Shown here: positions 8,365 to 17,343 of the stretch, one piece after another
Numbering within the stretch: position 1 is the stretch's first letter
How the letters are laid out: every line of letters begins with the position of its first letter
From: a virus
Length of the DNA: 64,000 nucleotides
IMG/VR virus record: IMGVR_UViG_3300029914_000011
Span: 1 to 64,000 of that record
Strand: one strand, 5' to 3'
Notes under the pieces: model-generated
Seen by the model: the letters and a program-made list of their open reading frames with translations, nothing else
What the model was told of the DNA's origin: nothing
Databases searched by the model: none
Translations under genes and position numbers: made by a program

Positions 8365-11304
8365 TTAGAATACCCACCATTGTCCACCGGATGAAATTAA
8401 TGATACGGATTGATATTGAAAACCTACCACGAAAGAACTTATATCGTTGATAGTATCTACTCCGCTTCCTACTATTGTTAGGGCATTTGCAGAACTATCT
8501 CCTTTTCGGCAATAAAAAATTCGTCCGGTATTTCCTGCAGCGGGAGGTAGAGTAAAAGTAATTGCTCCAGAAGTACAGTCAGCCGTTAAAAAACAGTCGC
8601 TGGTCAGAATGGTATAATTACCAACCTTAGTTGACACTGCAACTGGACCACCGGCAGCATTGAAGCCTGCTGGACCTGCGGGACCTGTTGGACCGGCTGG
8701 ACCTGCGGGACCAACGCCACCGCCTCCACCGCCTCCTCCGCCGCCGCCAAGTCTGAATTCTAAACTATCTCCAGCAACTAAGCCGCCTCCTGGCATTGCT
8801 AAAATTTCGATTGTGCTACTTGGAGTGTTTGGAGCACCAACTTCTTCGTATGCTCCTGTTTCGATATCTAAAAATTGTCCATTTAAAAATACTTGGAGCG
8901 TTCCTTTTCCTACAGTATACTGTGCAGGAATATTTCCTTCTCTTGAATTATTTGGTAAGGTAATGATTGAACCATTGGCAACTGGGCCAATAATAGAAGA
9001 AGGAGGTGTTGCACCACTTGCAACAACTGAAACTATTTCATCGTATGTTGGAGAATCAAGAGATGCATATAAATTACCAAACGCTTGGTCGAGTTCTTTG
9101 ATAGCTAAAGTTAAATTATCGCCATCATGAATTACATAGTTACCAGATCCAGTTCCTACTTGTGTTGTAGAAACCGCAAAAGGCGTGCCTACATTACCAT
9201 TACTCGTTGCATTAGCAGTACCGGCAGAAGTATTAGTTACTGTTACAATTCCAACACCTGCTACTGCACTAAAATTTCCAGATGCTTCGGTATTTAAGAC
9301 GGTAGCCAATTTTGAGGCAACTGTGGTTGCACTGTCAGCACTAGAAACATCGACTTCTAAATAAGAATTAACGCCTGCTACTACTGGCTTGCCACCACCG
9401 CTATTGACATTAAACCAGACAGCATACTGCATTGCGTTTGCAGAAGAATTAATAAGAAAATATTCACCAGTAGTAATTGTAGAGCCTGCACCAACAGTAA
9501 TGGCCGTAATTTGTGGAATAGAATTTGGATTTACCGAATTAACATACTGAGGTTGAGAAGATGCGCTTGATGAGGCCCCAATATATTGAAGCAATTCTTT
9601 TGAGGTCGTACCGCTAATTTCAACTGATTCTCCATTGTCAAGTTCTTGACCTAAAAATCTAACATAGACTCGTGGGCTTCCACCATTGTCCTCGCGTAAA
9701 AATAACCAAAACAAATTACCAGAAACCGGTACTGCATTTCGAGCAGCAATATAGATGTTACGATTGGTAGATGGAGTTGGAGCTGCTGTATAGGTACCAA
9801 ACGCATATTTTGCTTGTGCGCCACCAATTCCAGTATTGTCGCCAACCACAACATTTGTTTTTAAGGTCACTGTATACGCATTGTTTACAGTTTCAATCTG
9901 GTAATATCCAGCAGATGTATTTGAAGCAACTTTAATGTAGTCGCCAGCTAATAAGCCTGAAGTCCAAGAAACAGAGCCTACTGAAGTTACGGTAGGGGAT
10001 CCACCAACAAAAATTAAATTAGGTCCAATCACTACATCCCGTACCAAAGTAATATAGGCTACTTCATCGTCGGTAAGAGTGATATCTGCAGAAGAAGGAT
10101 TTGCAGTTAAACTATATGTCAAAGAAGATCCAATTACTCGAATTTCAATGTCTTGATCCCAGTTAATTTGACCTGGAGTAGTGATAACGCTTGGAGAGTA
10201 AAAAGTAAGTGAAGCACCGGTAATTGTAAGCGTGGCTTCTTGGCTCATCGTGATAGTTGAACCAGAAATATTTATGATAGTGGTATTTTGAGGAATTCCT
10301 GTACCAAAAATGTAGTCGCCATTTACAAGACCTACTGTAGACGCCAGGGTCGAAATCGTGTTGTTACCCGTGGAGATATTCCCTGAAGTCCCAAGGACAG
10401 GATCTGAATTTGGCAGGATACCATTTGAAATCTCTCCAGATCCGGTAACAACAGTATTACCTAGATCTTGAAAAATACTTTGAAGGGAAGGAGGCGCTCC
10501 TCCTCCAGATGGCCCAGAGAACCAATATGGAGTTCCTTTGATCTCCAAAAGGGTAGTCATTATGGCATTTTCCCAATCCTTAGCACATGTAAGTTGCTTA
10601 TCGCCACCACTAAATGGATCTACTGAATTTGAAGTAGTAGTAACTGGAGCCTGATTTCTACCTGCTGCCCAAGGGTACATATAACTTGGATTTGGATTGA
10701 GTCCACCTGTCTCAAGGCTATAAAGCATCCAACGGCAATCAGAGATGGAAGTAACATTACCATTTGAGTCGGTAGTTACTATAGCAATAGGGAGCACATT
10801 AATCGCCCATACTGAAGTTGTAATGTAAAGTTTGAAAGTTAATGTTTGTGCCGCAGGAGCGATTGTAGTGATCTCGTTGATTGCAGCAGCACTCCAAATA
10901 TATTTAGTTTCATCTGTTGACGAATCTGCAAATCTATTGTAATCTATACCTACGTAATTAGTGGAATTTGGAGCAAAAGATCCAGATACATTCGTATTCG
11001 TAGCAGCGTTCAGTACTTGATTTGGAGTACCTGTAGGAGTTTGAAAAATGGTCCCTGAGACAGAAGCATTGATGTTTATTACGCTACCCGGATCCACTAC
11101 TAATTGGAGTCCGTTTGCAGGAGCTCCGATTGCTCCAGAGACTAAGATATTGAATCCACGAACGATGTACCCTTGGGTCGTATTCGTCCAAAGAGCGGTT
11201 ACCATCGTATCAAAATCGTTACGAACCCCAGATTCTATCCGTCTGGCATCGCTAATGTTATAACGCTGTTCGCTTAATAGATTTGAGGTAGTTAATATGG
11301 CCAT
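8365..11304 (-). CDS. tail/baseplate protein with collagen-like segment (979 aa)
   Basis: The N-terminus (MAILTTSNLLSEQRYNISDARRI...) fits a baseplate-attached protein. Around residues 560-660 it carries the QYAVWFNV...GG module shared with three other virion proteins here. Near residue 870 a run of eleven glycines is followed by six Gly-Pro-Ala/Thr-type collagen triplets, then a C-terminal domain of about 85 residues ending QWWVF that resembles small trimerising tip domains. Collagen triplets normally trimerise, so this is probably a fibrous trimer with a tip. Start ATG 11304 has AAGGA about 8 bases upstream. A CAATCTTA motif precedes it. Confidence 0.8.
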   Translation of the reverse strand: MAILTTSNLLSEQRYNISDARRIESGVRNDFDTMVTALWTNTTQGYIVRGFNILVSGAIGAPANGLQLVVDPGSVININASVSGTIFQTPTGTPNQVLNAATNTNVSGSFAPNSTNYVGIDYNRFADSSTDETKYIWSAAAINEITTIAPAAQTLTFKLYITTSVWAINVLPIAIVTTDSNGNVTSISDCRWMLYSLETGGLNPNPSYMYPWAAGRNQAPVTTTSNSVDPFSGGDKQLTCAKDWENAIMTTLLEIKGTPYWFSGPSGGGAPPSLQSIFQDLGNTVVTGSGEISNGILPNSDPVLGTSGNISTGNNTISTLASTVGLVNGDYIFGTGIPQNTTIINISGSTITMSQEATLTITGASLTFYSPSVITTPGQINWDQDIEIRVIGSSLTYSLTANPSSADITLTDDEVAYITLVRDVVIGPNLIFVGGSPTVTSVGSVSWTSGLLAGDYIKVASNTSAGYYQIETVNNAYTVTLKTNVVVGDNTGIGGAQAKYAFGTYTAAPTPSTNRNIYIAARNAVPVSGNLFWLFLREDNGGSPRVYVRFLGQELDNGESVEISGTTSKELLQYIGASSSASSQPQYVNSVNPNSIPQITAITVGAGSTITTGEYFLINSSANAMQYAVWFNVNSGGGKPVVAGVNSYLEVDVSSADSATTVASKLATVLNTEASGNFSAVAGVGIVTVTNTSAGTANATSNGNVGTPFAVSTTQVGTGSGNYVIHDGDNLTLAIKELDQAFGNLYASLDSPTYDEIVSVVASGATPPSSIIGPVANGSIITLPNNSREGNIPAQYTVGKGTLQVFLNGQFLDIETGAYEEVGAPNTPSSTIEILAMPGGGLVAGDSLEFRLGGGGGGGGGGGVGPAGPAGPTGPAGPAGFNAAGGPVAVSTKVGNYTILTSDCFLTADCTSGAITFTLPPAAGNTGRIFYCRKGDSSANALTIVGSGVDTINDISSFVVGFQYQSVSLISSGGQWWVF

Positions 11305-11322
11305 GTATTAGTCCTTAGATAA

Positions 11323-11330
11323 TAAGATTG
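11323..11330 (-). promoter_or_regulatory. CAATCTTA late-promoter-like motif
   Basis: Minus-strand CAATCTTA 19 bases before the ATG of the 979-aa gene. A start about 6 bases downstream leaves a 13-base leader containing AAGGA. Confidence 0.55.
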
Positions 11331-11391
11331 TCATTAAGGTTATATCGTATTAACTTGAATCTTATAGGTAGAAGTAACCTAGAGGTACCCG

Positions 11392-11787
11392 GTGGGCAAA
11401 ACTAGAATTGGCCGCAAAGAATACAACACCATACAGGAATTTAAGCATAAAATTCAAGCACTTAAGCGTGAAAACGACGATTTGCGTAAACGACTGGCGA
11501 GAATAAAACTCGATGAATACGGTCAATTAAAGAAAACTATCAAAAAACACTATAAAAAGGAAGAAACTCAGCAAGGCAATGATATACTTGATAAAGTTAG
11601 GCAAGAATGGCGTTGTAAGGAACCAAATTGTGCTGGCTTTTTGGAGATTTTTTTGTATAATAAACTGAGCGAGACTTGGTACTTTAGACGCTGTAGTGAA
11701 AATATGTGTAAAAATAGAACGAAAGCCAAGAAATACGATCCAAATTCAGTAAAAGGCATCATCAAGAAAGAAACAAAAAGTGAGTAA
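11392..11787 (+). CDS. coiled-coil zinc-ribbon-like protein
   Basis: 131 aa from a GTG codon with AGAGG six bases upstream. Residues 10-65 are highly charged with heptad spacing (coiled coil). Residues 75-110 hold two cysteine pairs, WRCKEPNC and RRCSENMC, spaced like a zinc ribbon with aromatic residues between. Such small proteins can bind nucleic acid or polymerase, but nothing here identifies the partner. It heads a two-gene rightward unit overlapping the next gene by 8 bases. Confidence 0.7.
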   Translation: MGKTRIGRKEYNTIQEFKHKIQALKRENDDLRKRLARIKLDEYGQLKKTIKKHYKKEETQQGNDILDKVRQEWRCKEPNCAGFLEIFLYNKLSETWYFRRCSENMCKNRTKAKKYDPNSVKGIIKKETKSE

Positions 11788-11977
11788 ATTCAAAGAAGGC
11801 GATGTAGTAATGGTAAGCACCTGTCAGGCAGGAACGATTTGTGGCTTTATCAATGGAGTTATGGTTTTGTTGCAAAATAAAGATATTTGGTACGGAAAAG
11901 AATCTGAATGCTGGGAACCGACTAGTCCAGAGGAATTAGCAGCCGCAAAATTAGATTTCGATCGATTTAAGAAGTAA
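11780..11977 (+). CDS. small SH3/KOW-like protein, unknown
   Basis: 65 aa. The N-terminal stretch FKEGDVVMVSTCQAGTICGF has the hydrophobic-glycine pattern of a small SH3-like barrel. It overlaps the zinc-ribbon gene by 8 bases and is probably co-translated with it. No function can be assigned. Confidence 0.6.
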   Translation: MSKFKEGDVVMVSTCQAGTICGFINGVMVLLQNKDIWYGKESECWEPTSPEELAAAKLDFDRFKK

Positions 11978-12052
11978 AATCAACTATTTACATTTTTACT
12001 AACGATATTCTGAAATTTTTGAATATAGCGTTGATAAATAGTATATACGTAA

Positions 12053-12805
12053 TTACTCAGTAATCCAATATTTGGCGTAGGGATTGGTTACTTTAGGTTG
12101 ATAATAAATTTGACAAACATCAGTCATGCCTAAAGGATAAGCGTTATAAAGCCTTCTAAGCCATATTTTAGAAGCTAACCAACAAAGAAGACTTGTGGGG
12201 GCAGTCGCCTGAATTAAGTGCCAAGCAAGTCTCCTAGCATCGGTATTTCCAACATCGGTACCCATACAACTTAAGGCTATTACAAATGCAGCGTACCAAT
12301 AAAATAAATGGGCGCTTAATCTGGCAAGCCAATGTAACGGATTCCATAGACTGGGAAAGGCTCCAGAAACCATACATGCTACTAATTGAGGCTGTCTGAG
12401 TAACCAGGCGTCCCAATTCCCGATATGGCCTGGATTGGTGCTATCCATAAAACCCAAATATTTTATCATTGCCAAAAGGAATTTGCGAGGAATTTTAGTA
12501 TTTCTTAAATTTTTACATCCTGAAAGCACGCCATAATAATCGTCAACCGACTCCAATGAATCGATCTGAGTGACAGGAACTCTATTTAAAATTCCTTGTG
12601 GAAAAATACACTGCTCGATTTTTTGATTATAGTCAATTTTGTCCTGATCGCTTAACATGCTATTTTTTGCAAGAATTACGTAGTATTCTGCAGTGAAACA
12701 GGTGCCATTATCCGAACCCTTACCTGTTGATGGTTGAGATTGTGGGTTTGGGGCCATTAAACCGTTTCCATCGATATAAATACAAAAATCAGAACGAAGT
12801 GTCAT
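12053..12805 (-). CDS. conserved-looking phage protein, unknown (250 aa)
   Basis: 250 aa. The first half is hydrophilic with an FTAEYYVILAKN..LSDQDK stretch and DDYYGVLSGCK. The second half is unusually rich in Trp, Leu and Ala (NPLHWLARLSAHLFYWYAAF) and may be a membrane-associated or buried helical domain. The FTAEYYVIL and DDYYG elements recall an uncharacterised protein of large tailed phages that lies near structural genes; I recall no function. Only 7 bases separate the start from an upstream CAATCTTA motif, and no Shine-Dalgarno is visible. Confidence 0.7.
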   Translation of the reverse strand: MTLRSDFCIYIDGNGLMAPNPQSQPSTGKGSDNGTCFTAEYYVILAKNSMLSDQDKIDYNQKIEQCIFPQGILNRVPVTQIDSLESVDDYYGVLSGCKNLRNTKIPRKFLLAMIKYLGFMDSTNPGHIGNWDAWLLRQPQLVACMVSGAFPSLWNPLHWLARLSAHLFYWYAAFVIALSCMGTDVGNTDARRLAWHLIQATAPTSLLCWLASKIWLRRLYNAYPLGMTDVCQIYYQPKVTNPYAKYWITE

Positions 12806-12812
12806 ATCTACT

Positions 12813-12820
12813 TAAGATTG
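12813..12820 (-). promoter_or_regulatory. CAATCTTA motif giving a leaderless start
   Basis: Minus-strand CAATCTTA lies 7 bases before ATG 12805. If transcription starts about 6 bases after the motif, the mRNA would begin at the start codon. Confidence 0.5.
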
Positions 12821-12836
12821 CAGCCCTTTAAAGACC

Positions 12837-12865
12837 TTGTCAAATGCCTATATGTCAGGTATTAT
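12837..12865 (+). promoter_or_regulatory. sigma70-type promoter for lysis/nuclease operon
   Basis: TTGTCA at 12837-12842 and TATTAT at 12860-12865 with a 17-base spacer. It faces the rightward genes from 12884, leaving a short leader with GGAGG at 12873-12877. Confidence 0.75.
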
Positions 12866-12883
12866 ATGTTATGGAGGTATTGA

Positions 12884-13312
12884 ATGAACTATTATTCAAT
12901 CATTTTTTCTGCAGCAAAGGCTGCTAAGGTATCGGGACTGCTTCTCTACGCAATCTGTGGATACGAATCAAACGATTTCACCCAAACGTATGTAGCCCAA
13001 GATCACGGATCTCCAAGTGTAGGAATCTGTATGGTGAAATTAAATACAGCTCAGATGCTTGGCTATAAAGGTACATTGGTAGATCTACAAAAACCAGAAG
13101 TTAACGCAAAGTATGCTGCTCTTTATTTGAAATACCAACAAGATCGTTATGGATCTGATGATTGGTGTAAAATTTCTGCCGCTTATAATTCGGGAAGTTT
13201 CCTTGAAAGTAAGAAGGCTCCAGGAAAACCAAAAAATCTAGAGTATGTAAAAAGAGTTCAGAAAAAACTTGCCGAGGACATAAGAGACAAGTTATCATGT
13301 GATAAGGAGTAA
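12884..13312 (+). CDS. lytic transglycosylase (SLT-type) endolysin-like protein
   Basis: 142 aa with the SLT/goose-lysozyme pattern: a catalytic-type glutamate in ICGYESNDF (about residue 28), then GICMVKLNTAQ (about 50-60) and AAYNSGS (about 103-109). These enzymes cleave the MurNAc-GlcNAc bond of peptidoglycan. There is no signal peptide or extra cell-wall-binding domain. It could be a holin-dependent endolysin or a virion-associated enzyme; no holin is obvious beside it. ATG 12884 has GGAGG six bases upstream. Confidence 0.85.
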   Translation: MNYYSIIFSAAKAAKVSGLLLYAICGYESNDFTQTYVAQDHGSPSVGICMVKLNTAQMLGYKGTLVDLQKPEVNAKYAALYLKYQQDRYGSDDWCKISAAYNSGSFLESKKAPGKPKNLEYVKRVQKKLAEDIRDKLSCDKE

Positions 13313-13313
13313 T

Positions 13314-13997
13314 ATGAGATATTTCACTTCAGATCCCCACTACTACCATAAAAATGTCATTAGATATTGTAACCGCCCATTCACCAGGAATGTCGATAAA
13401 TTAACGGAACTAACTGGTGGATTTGCTCCAGCGTTTGAACTTAATTTGGCTATCGAAAGAGATGTCGTGGAAATGAATGGGGCTCTCATAGCTAATTGGA
13501 ACTCAATAGTGACTCCAGAAGACGAGGTTGTTGTAGTTGGAGATTTTTCCATGGCTTTGAGGCCTGTTGAACTATATACGAATCGCCTCAACGGGCGTAA
13601 AATTCTCGTTGCTGGAAATCACGATTTTTGTCATCCCGCACATAAAAAATCCAAGAATCCAGAAAATCAAAAGAAGTGGACCGACAAATACCTATATTGG
13701 GGATGGTCTGAAGTACACCTAAAAATGGAATTAGATCTTCCCGGTATTGGTTTGGTCAATGTATCTCATATGCCATATAAAGGTGGAAGCGATTCAGGTG
13801 ACGAAGAACGTCACGAAAAGCATCGATTGGATGATGACGGAAAAATTCTTATTCATGGACATATTCATGAAAAAGGATTGATTACAAGATCCCGTAAAGG
13901 AACCTTACAGTTAAATGTAGGCGTAGATGTTTGGGGCATGAAACCAGTTTCTGAAGAAGAAGTAATTAGGGCTATTTTAAATGCAAAAAGAAATTAA
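13314..13997 (+). CDS. calcineurin-like metallophosphoesterase
   Basis: 227 aa from ATG 13314. AAGGAG ends 4 bases before it, so this start is preferred over the in-frame ATG at 13299, which lies inside the previous gene. The metal-binding motifs appear in order: TSDPHYYHKN, VVGDFS, AGNHDF, NVSHMPY and HGHIHE. The family hydrolyses phosphomono- or diesters with two metal ions. Phage members include tRNA/RNA-repair phosphatases and nucleases, and the RNA-repair cluster in this genome makes an RNA end-processing role plausible but unproven. The ORF overlaps the next gene by 17 bases. Confidence 0.88.
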   Translation: MRYFTSDPHYYHKNVIRYCNRPFTRNVDKLTELTGGFAPAFELNLAIERDVVEMNGALIANWNSIVTPEDEVVVVGDFSMALRPVELYTNRLNGRKILVAGNHDFCHPAHKKSKNPENQKKWTDKYLYWGWSEVHLKMELDLPGIGLVNVSHMPYKGGSDSGDEERHEKHRLDDDGKILIHGHIHEKGLITRSRKGTLQLNVGVDVWGMKPVSEEEVIRAILNAKRN

Positions 13998-14541
13998 GCC
14001 AATTGAAATTTTCACTTCTTTGGATTTGGAGATGAACAATAAAGAAGGCAAGAAGATCATTCAGATTGGTGCTGTTGTGGGGAATATCACGACAGGCGAA
14101 ATTTTAGAAACACTATCCATAATTGTAAACCCTAAAGAGCAACTTACCGATTTCATAATTGGACTTACTGGAATCACTCAAAATGATGTTGACAATGGCG
14201 TAACTTTAGAAGAAGCTTATTTAAAATTAAAAGAAATGCATTTAAGACACAAAAGTTTTATTAATTGTATCACTTGGGGCGGAGGAGACTCACACGAACT
14301 TGCAGAACAACTCCTGAAAGAGAATCCAAATTTTACGGGCTGGTATTTTGGGCGTCGTTGGATTGATGCAAAAACCTTATTTGTGTCATGGCGTTTTGCA
14401 AACGGCCAACCTATTCAGGGTGGTCTTGCCCGAAGTATGACAAAAGTTGGACTAAAATTTAAAGGTCGTAAACACAACGCTCTAGATGACGCCACAAATA
14501 CGTTCCATATGTATAGAGCGATGCTTGGAAAACTTAAATGA
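13981..14541 (+). CDS. DEDDh 3'-5' exonuclease (DnaQ-like)
   Basis: 186 aa. Exo I motif SLDLEM gives the D and E near residues 15-17. Exo II is probably the Asp in TWGGGDSHE. Exo III is HNALDDA, where the His marks the DEDDh subtype. Members degrade single-stranded DNA or RNA from the 3' end. As a free-standing domain it may serve DNA proofreading in trans or RNA trimming. It overlaps the ferritin-like gene by 4 bases (ATGA) and belongs to the 12.9-15.0 kb operon. Confidence 0.85.
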   Translation: MQKEIKPIEIFTSLDLEMNNKEGKKIIQIGAVVGNITTGEILETLSIIVNPKEQLTDFIIGLTGITQNDVDNGVTLEEAYLKLKEMHLRHKSFINCITWGGGDSHELAEQLLKENPNFTGWYFGRRWIDAKTLFVSWRFANGQPIQGGLARSMTKVGLKFKGRKHNALDDATNTFHMYRAMLGKLK

Positions 14542-15002
14542 GTAAATTGGTTAGACTTCTAAAGCTTGCCCACTCAATTGAAATTGGTGCGTACCATGCC
14601 TATGAGGGTCACTGGCGTAACACCAAAGATCCGACAACACGAAAGAGATTGCAAGAAATCCAAGAGGAAGAGAATTTCCATAGGCAGCAAGTACGCTTCA
14701 TGCTCAGCGAAGTAAAATCTAGTCCCAATTTCTTTCTAGATTTTTCCATGTATTTGGTGGGGAAATCGGTATCTGTATCTTGCTATGTTATGGGATATAA
14801 AGCAGCAATGTGGGGAGCCAAGATCTTTGAAATATTAGGTTCAAACATTTACCGAAAATTGTCGAGAGAGGCTTTTAAGGAAGGACACTGTTTTATGTCC
14901 AATCTTTTATACAAAATGAATAGGACTGAATTAGAGCACGAAGAGTTCTTCAGAACGTGTCTTATGAAAGGTCAAGAGGCCAAAAAAGTACTTGACCCAT
15001 AA
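14538..15002 (+). CDS. ferritin-like di-iron protein (COQ7/rubrerythrin-like fold)
   Basis: 154 aa, all alpha. The ligand pattern is that of a four-helix di-iron protein: SIEIGAYHAYEGHW (helix 1), EEENFHRQQ (helix 2), REAFKEGHCF (helix 3) and ELEHEEFF (helix 4), giving four Glu and two His candidate ligands. A central segment (YLVGKSVSVSCYVMGYKAAM) is hydrophobic, as in COQ7-like membrane-interfacial hydroxylases. An oxidase, hydroxylase or peroxide-protective role is possible. This is an unusual gene for a phage. It ends inside the convergent tube-like gene (41-base overlap). Confidence 0.7.
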   Translation: MSKLVRLLKLAHSIEIGAYHAYEGHWRNTKDPTTRKRLQEIQEEENFHRQQVRFMLSEVKSSPNFFLDFSMYLVGKSVSVSCYVMGYKAAMWGAKIFEILGSNIYRKLSREAFKEGHCFMSNLLYKMNRTELEHEEFFRTCLMKGQEAKKVLDP

Positions 15003-15393
15003 AATCAAAGTTCAATTTATATGTGCTCTTAACTTGGCCAGATTCATTAACCTTAGTAATTTTGGCTTTTGGAATACTCCAAATAGTTTCCCCTGTAGAA
15101 CGATCTTCTAAACGAAGGCTAACATAATTTGATGCCGCAAGATCGGAAAATAAAGGCCTCAAGTTTTGCCCTTGAACACCACCGGATTGTTTTACCCTTA
15201 ATCCTCTCACTGAGCCTCTGGTGGCCACTTGACCTCCTCCAGCCAGTTCTTGGGGATAAGGGGAGTTGATACCATAAATGGCGTATTCTCCAGTATCAAG
15301 TTCTAAAGTGACGCTTTGTGCGACTTTATAAATTTGATTATTAACATACAATCTAACCAAAGCTCCTGATAAAATTATACTTTGTTGTGCCAT
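14962..15393 (-). CDS. tail tube/baseplate-tube-like protein
   Basis: 143 aa, beta-rich with conserved-looking Gly and Lys positions: ALVRLYVNNQIYKVAQSV, TGEYAIYGINSPYPQELAGG, IPKAKITKVN and YKLNFDFMG. The size and strand pattern fit the tail-tube-fold proteins that cap the tube at the baseplate. It sits directly before the J-like proteins, which fits a baseplate role. No catalytic motif is seen. Assignment rests on fold-like pattern and position only. Confidence 0.6.
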   Translation of the reverse strand: MAQQSIILSGALVRLYVNNQIYKVAQSVTLELDTGEYAIYGINSPYPQELAGGGQVATRGSVRGLRVKQSGGVQGQNLRPLFSDLAASNYVSLRLEDRSTGETIWSIPKAKITKVNESGQVKSTYKLNFDFMGQVLFWPLDLS

Positions 15394-15401
15394 AAAATTC
15401 C

Positions 15402-17342
15402 TTAAGGTCCGTACACATACGAAATTTCATTCGCTCCAGGTATGGGACTTTCCCAGCCGCCCAACCCAATTGAGTTTGGATACAGCACCGTGTATATGAC
15501 GGTTACACCGGCAGCAACGATAGTATCAATCAAGTTCTGTGCATATACCCGACCACTTGCTGTATCTGTCAAATATGGCTGATAGGCACTTCCATCTGTA
15601 GGAAGTACAATTGGACTTTTGCTCGCAACCAATAAAACAGAAGCGCCTTCAGCATGAGCCTGTTGAATGAAATATGCTGGACTAATCAACAATGTTCCAC
15701 TTGAAGGAGCGGCAATATACGGAATTGGTCCTTCTTGATCGCTACATCCATAATTGATTATTAAATACCCTGTAGTATTTGGAAAATCGGTAGAATTCGC
15801 AACATTAATGATCTGTCCTGTTTCGCCATTTACTGCGGAAGTTAGCGTTGTAGAGGCCCCACCAATTGTAAAGCCTTGGCTCGTATCATAGATATATGGC
15901 CCTAAAGTTGTTGGTTGGGACGGTCCATTATCGGATGCTGTTGAAGCCGTTTCTGATATCAAAATAATTGCATTATTTGATATAGAAAGGGTTAAAGTAG
16001 GAGCCGCTATAGCGATTGCGGTATAGGCACTTTGGGCTACTGTATTTGCGGTATCTTCAGGATTTGCACTAACTTCAATTCCGGTAAATCCAGGTATCGC
16101 TGGATCAGTATTACTTCCACCAGAAACATTAAACCAAACATAGTATTGGTTAGAATTTCCCAAATCGCCAATTAAATAGTAACTTCCGGCCCCAATCGTA
16201 TTAAAATTACTTGCAGCTTCAAAAATCAATTGAGTCTGTGGCATTTCAGAAATACCGTGTAGGTGGGCAGATCCAATCCTGGTTCTTTGGATTACCTGTG
16301 TTGTAGCCGGAACAAATATTTGTAAGATATTGGCTTGAGTCTGATATACGGCAGCATAATAAGATTTACTTAAAATAGTTTCCCTGATTGGAACGAAAAA
16401 TTGAATAGCAGAATCTATTCCTTGAACAATAATTCCAGGACTTCCTGTTGGATTGTTAATCTCGAAATATGAAGAATTAATTGCGCCACCTTCGGCAGAT
16501 ACAATAGTATAAGTACCTTCATTATTGGAAGATGTAAATCCACCACCGTAAATATTTACATACTGTCCAGGTTCTACATCGCCAACCCCAGGATCTGCGC
16601 CGCCAGTCCAAGTAAATCTTAAATTCCCACCGGGCTGTTGGGAAATGGTCCATTGCGTAGAAAAGTTTCCTGCTGTCGGAACAGTTGCTGGGAAAAGGAG
16701 TACGTTTTGTGCTCGACCTCCATAAACCGTAATGGAAGAGGAAGCCCCAATTGTATCACTAAGCAACTGAACATAATTACCATTACCATCGTTATTTAAA
16801 ATTGCGCTACCGGAAACACCTAAATTGCTTAGCCCAATTGAAATTGCATTAGCTACTTCTTGTGCGGTTGCCGCTGCTATATTTGTAAATTGACTAGTAG
16901 AAAAAGTAACCGTATAAGTTCCAGTACCATCAAAATTGATCATTAAGGTATCGCCATCTTGAAGGGCATACGGCTCAAAATTCTGAGAATTACTAGTTGT
17001 TTTTACGAATTGATCACCAAAAACGGCGTCTAAGATTTTGTTGATTAAATCGCGTACCTGTTTTCTGTTTTTGACTTGAATTCCAATTGTTCGAAAGATA
17101 TCATCGCTAAGACCAATAGTTGGGTCTCTCACGATACCGTAGTTGGATAAAACTAGATCTAAATAGTTGCCTTGGGCAGTTGCTACGTAAAGACTGTCAT
17201 TTACTGCCTGAACGTTGTTTACTAAATAGGCAGAATTCGTAGCCAAAGCATTTAATACGGCATCGACTTTTGGACCCTTCATAAAAGGATTCAAGTAAGA
17301 ACGCAGTCTTTTGTATTCTTGTGCTTGTGTTGTTACTGCCAT
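15402..17342 (-). CDS. baseplate J-like protein (646 aa)
   Basis: Residues 55-95 (ATAQGNYLDLVLSNYGIVRD, then DDIFRTIGIQVKNR) match the start of gp47/J-type baseplate wedge proteins. Between about 405 and 500 it carries the NSNQYYVWFNVSGGSNTDP module shared with other virion proteins. The C-terminal residues around 600 (SGRVYAQNLIDTIVAAGVTV) resemble the closing J domain. It is probably a wedge or baseplate-rim subunit, separated by one base from the 2390-aa protein upstream. Confidence 0.75.
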   Translation of the reverse strand: MAVTTQAQEYKRLRSYLNPFMKGPKVDAVLNALATNSAYLVNNVQAVNDSLYVATAQGNYLDLVLSNYGIVRDPTIGLSDDIFRTIGIQVKNRKQVRDLINKILDAVFGDQFVKTTSNSQNFEPYALQDGDTLMINFDGTGTYTVTFSTSQFTNIAAATAQEVANAISIGLSNLGVSGSAILNNDGNGNYVQLLSDTIGASSSITVYGGRAQNVLLFPATVPTAGNFSTQWTISQQPGGNLRFTWTGGADPGVGDVEPGQYVNIYGGGFTSSNNEGTYTIVSAEGGAINSSYFEINNPTGSPGIIVQGIDSAIQFFVPIRETILSKSYYAAVYQTQANILQIFVPATTQVIQRTRIGSAHLHGISEMPQTQLIFEAASNFNTIGAGSYYLIGDLGNSNQYYVWFNVSGGSNTDPAIPGFTGIEVSANPEDTANTVAQSAYTAIAIAAPTLTLSISNNAIILISETASTASDNGPSQPTTLGPYIYDTSQGFTIGGASTTLTSAVNGETGQIINVANSTDFPNTTGYLIINYGCSDQEGPIPYIAAPSSGTLLISPAYFIQQAHAEGASVLLVASKSPIVLPTDGSAYQPYLTDTASGRVYAQNLIDTIVAAGVTVIYTVLYPNSIGLGGWESPIPGANEISYVYGP

Positions 17343-17343
17343 A

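Noticed and set aside
8660-9130. 156-aa proline-rich rightward ORF
   Set aside because: It is the complement of the collagen-like and polyglycine segment of the 979-aa gene; the Pro runs are shadows of Gly codons.
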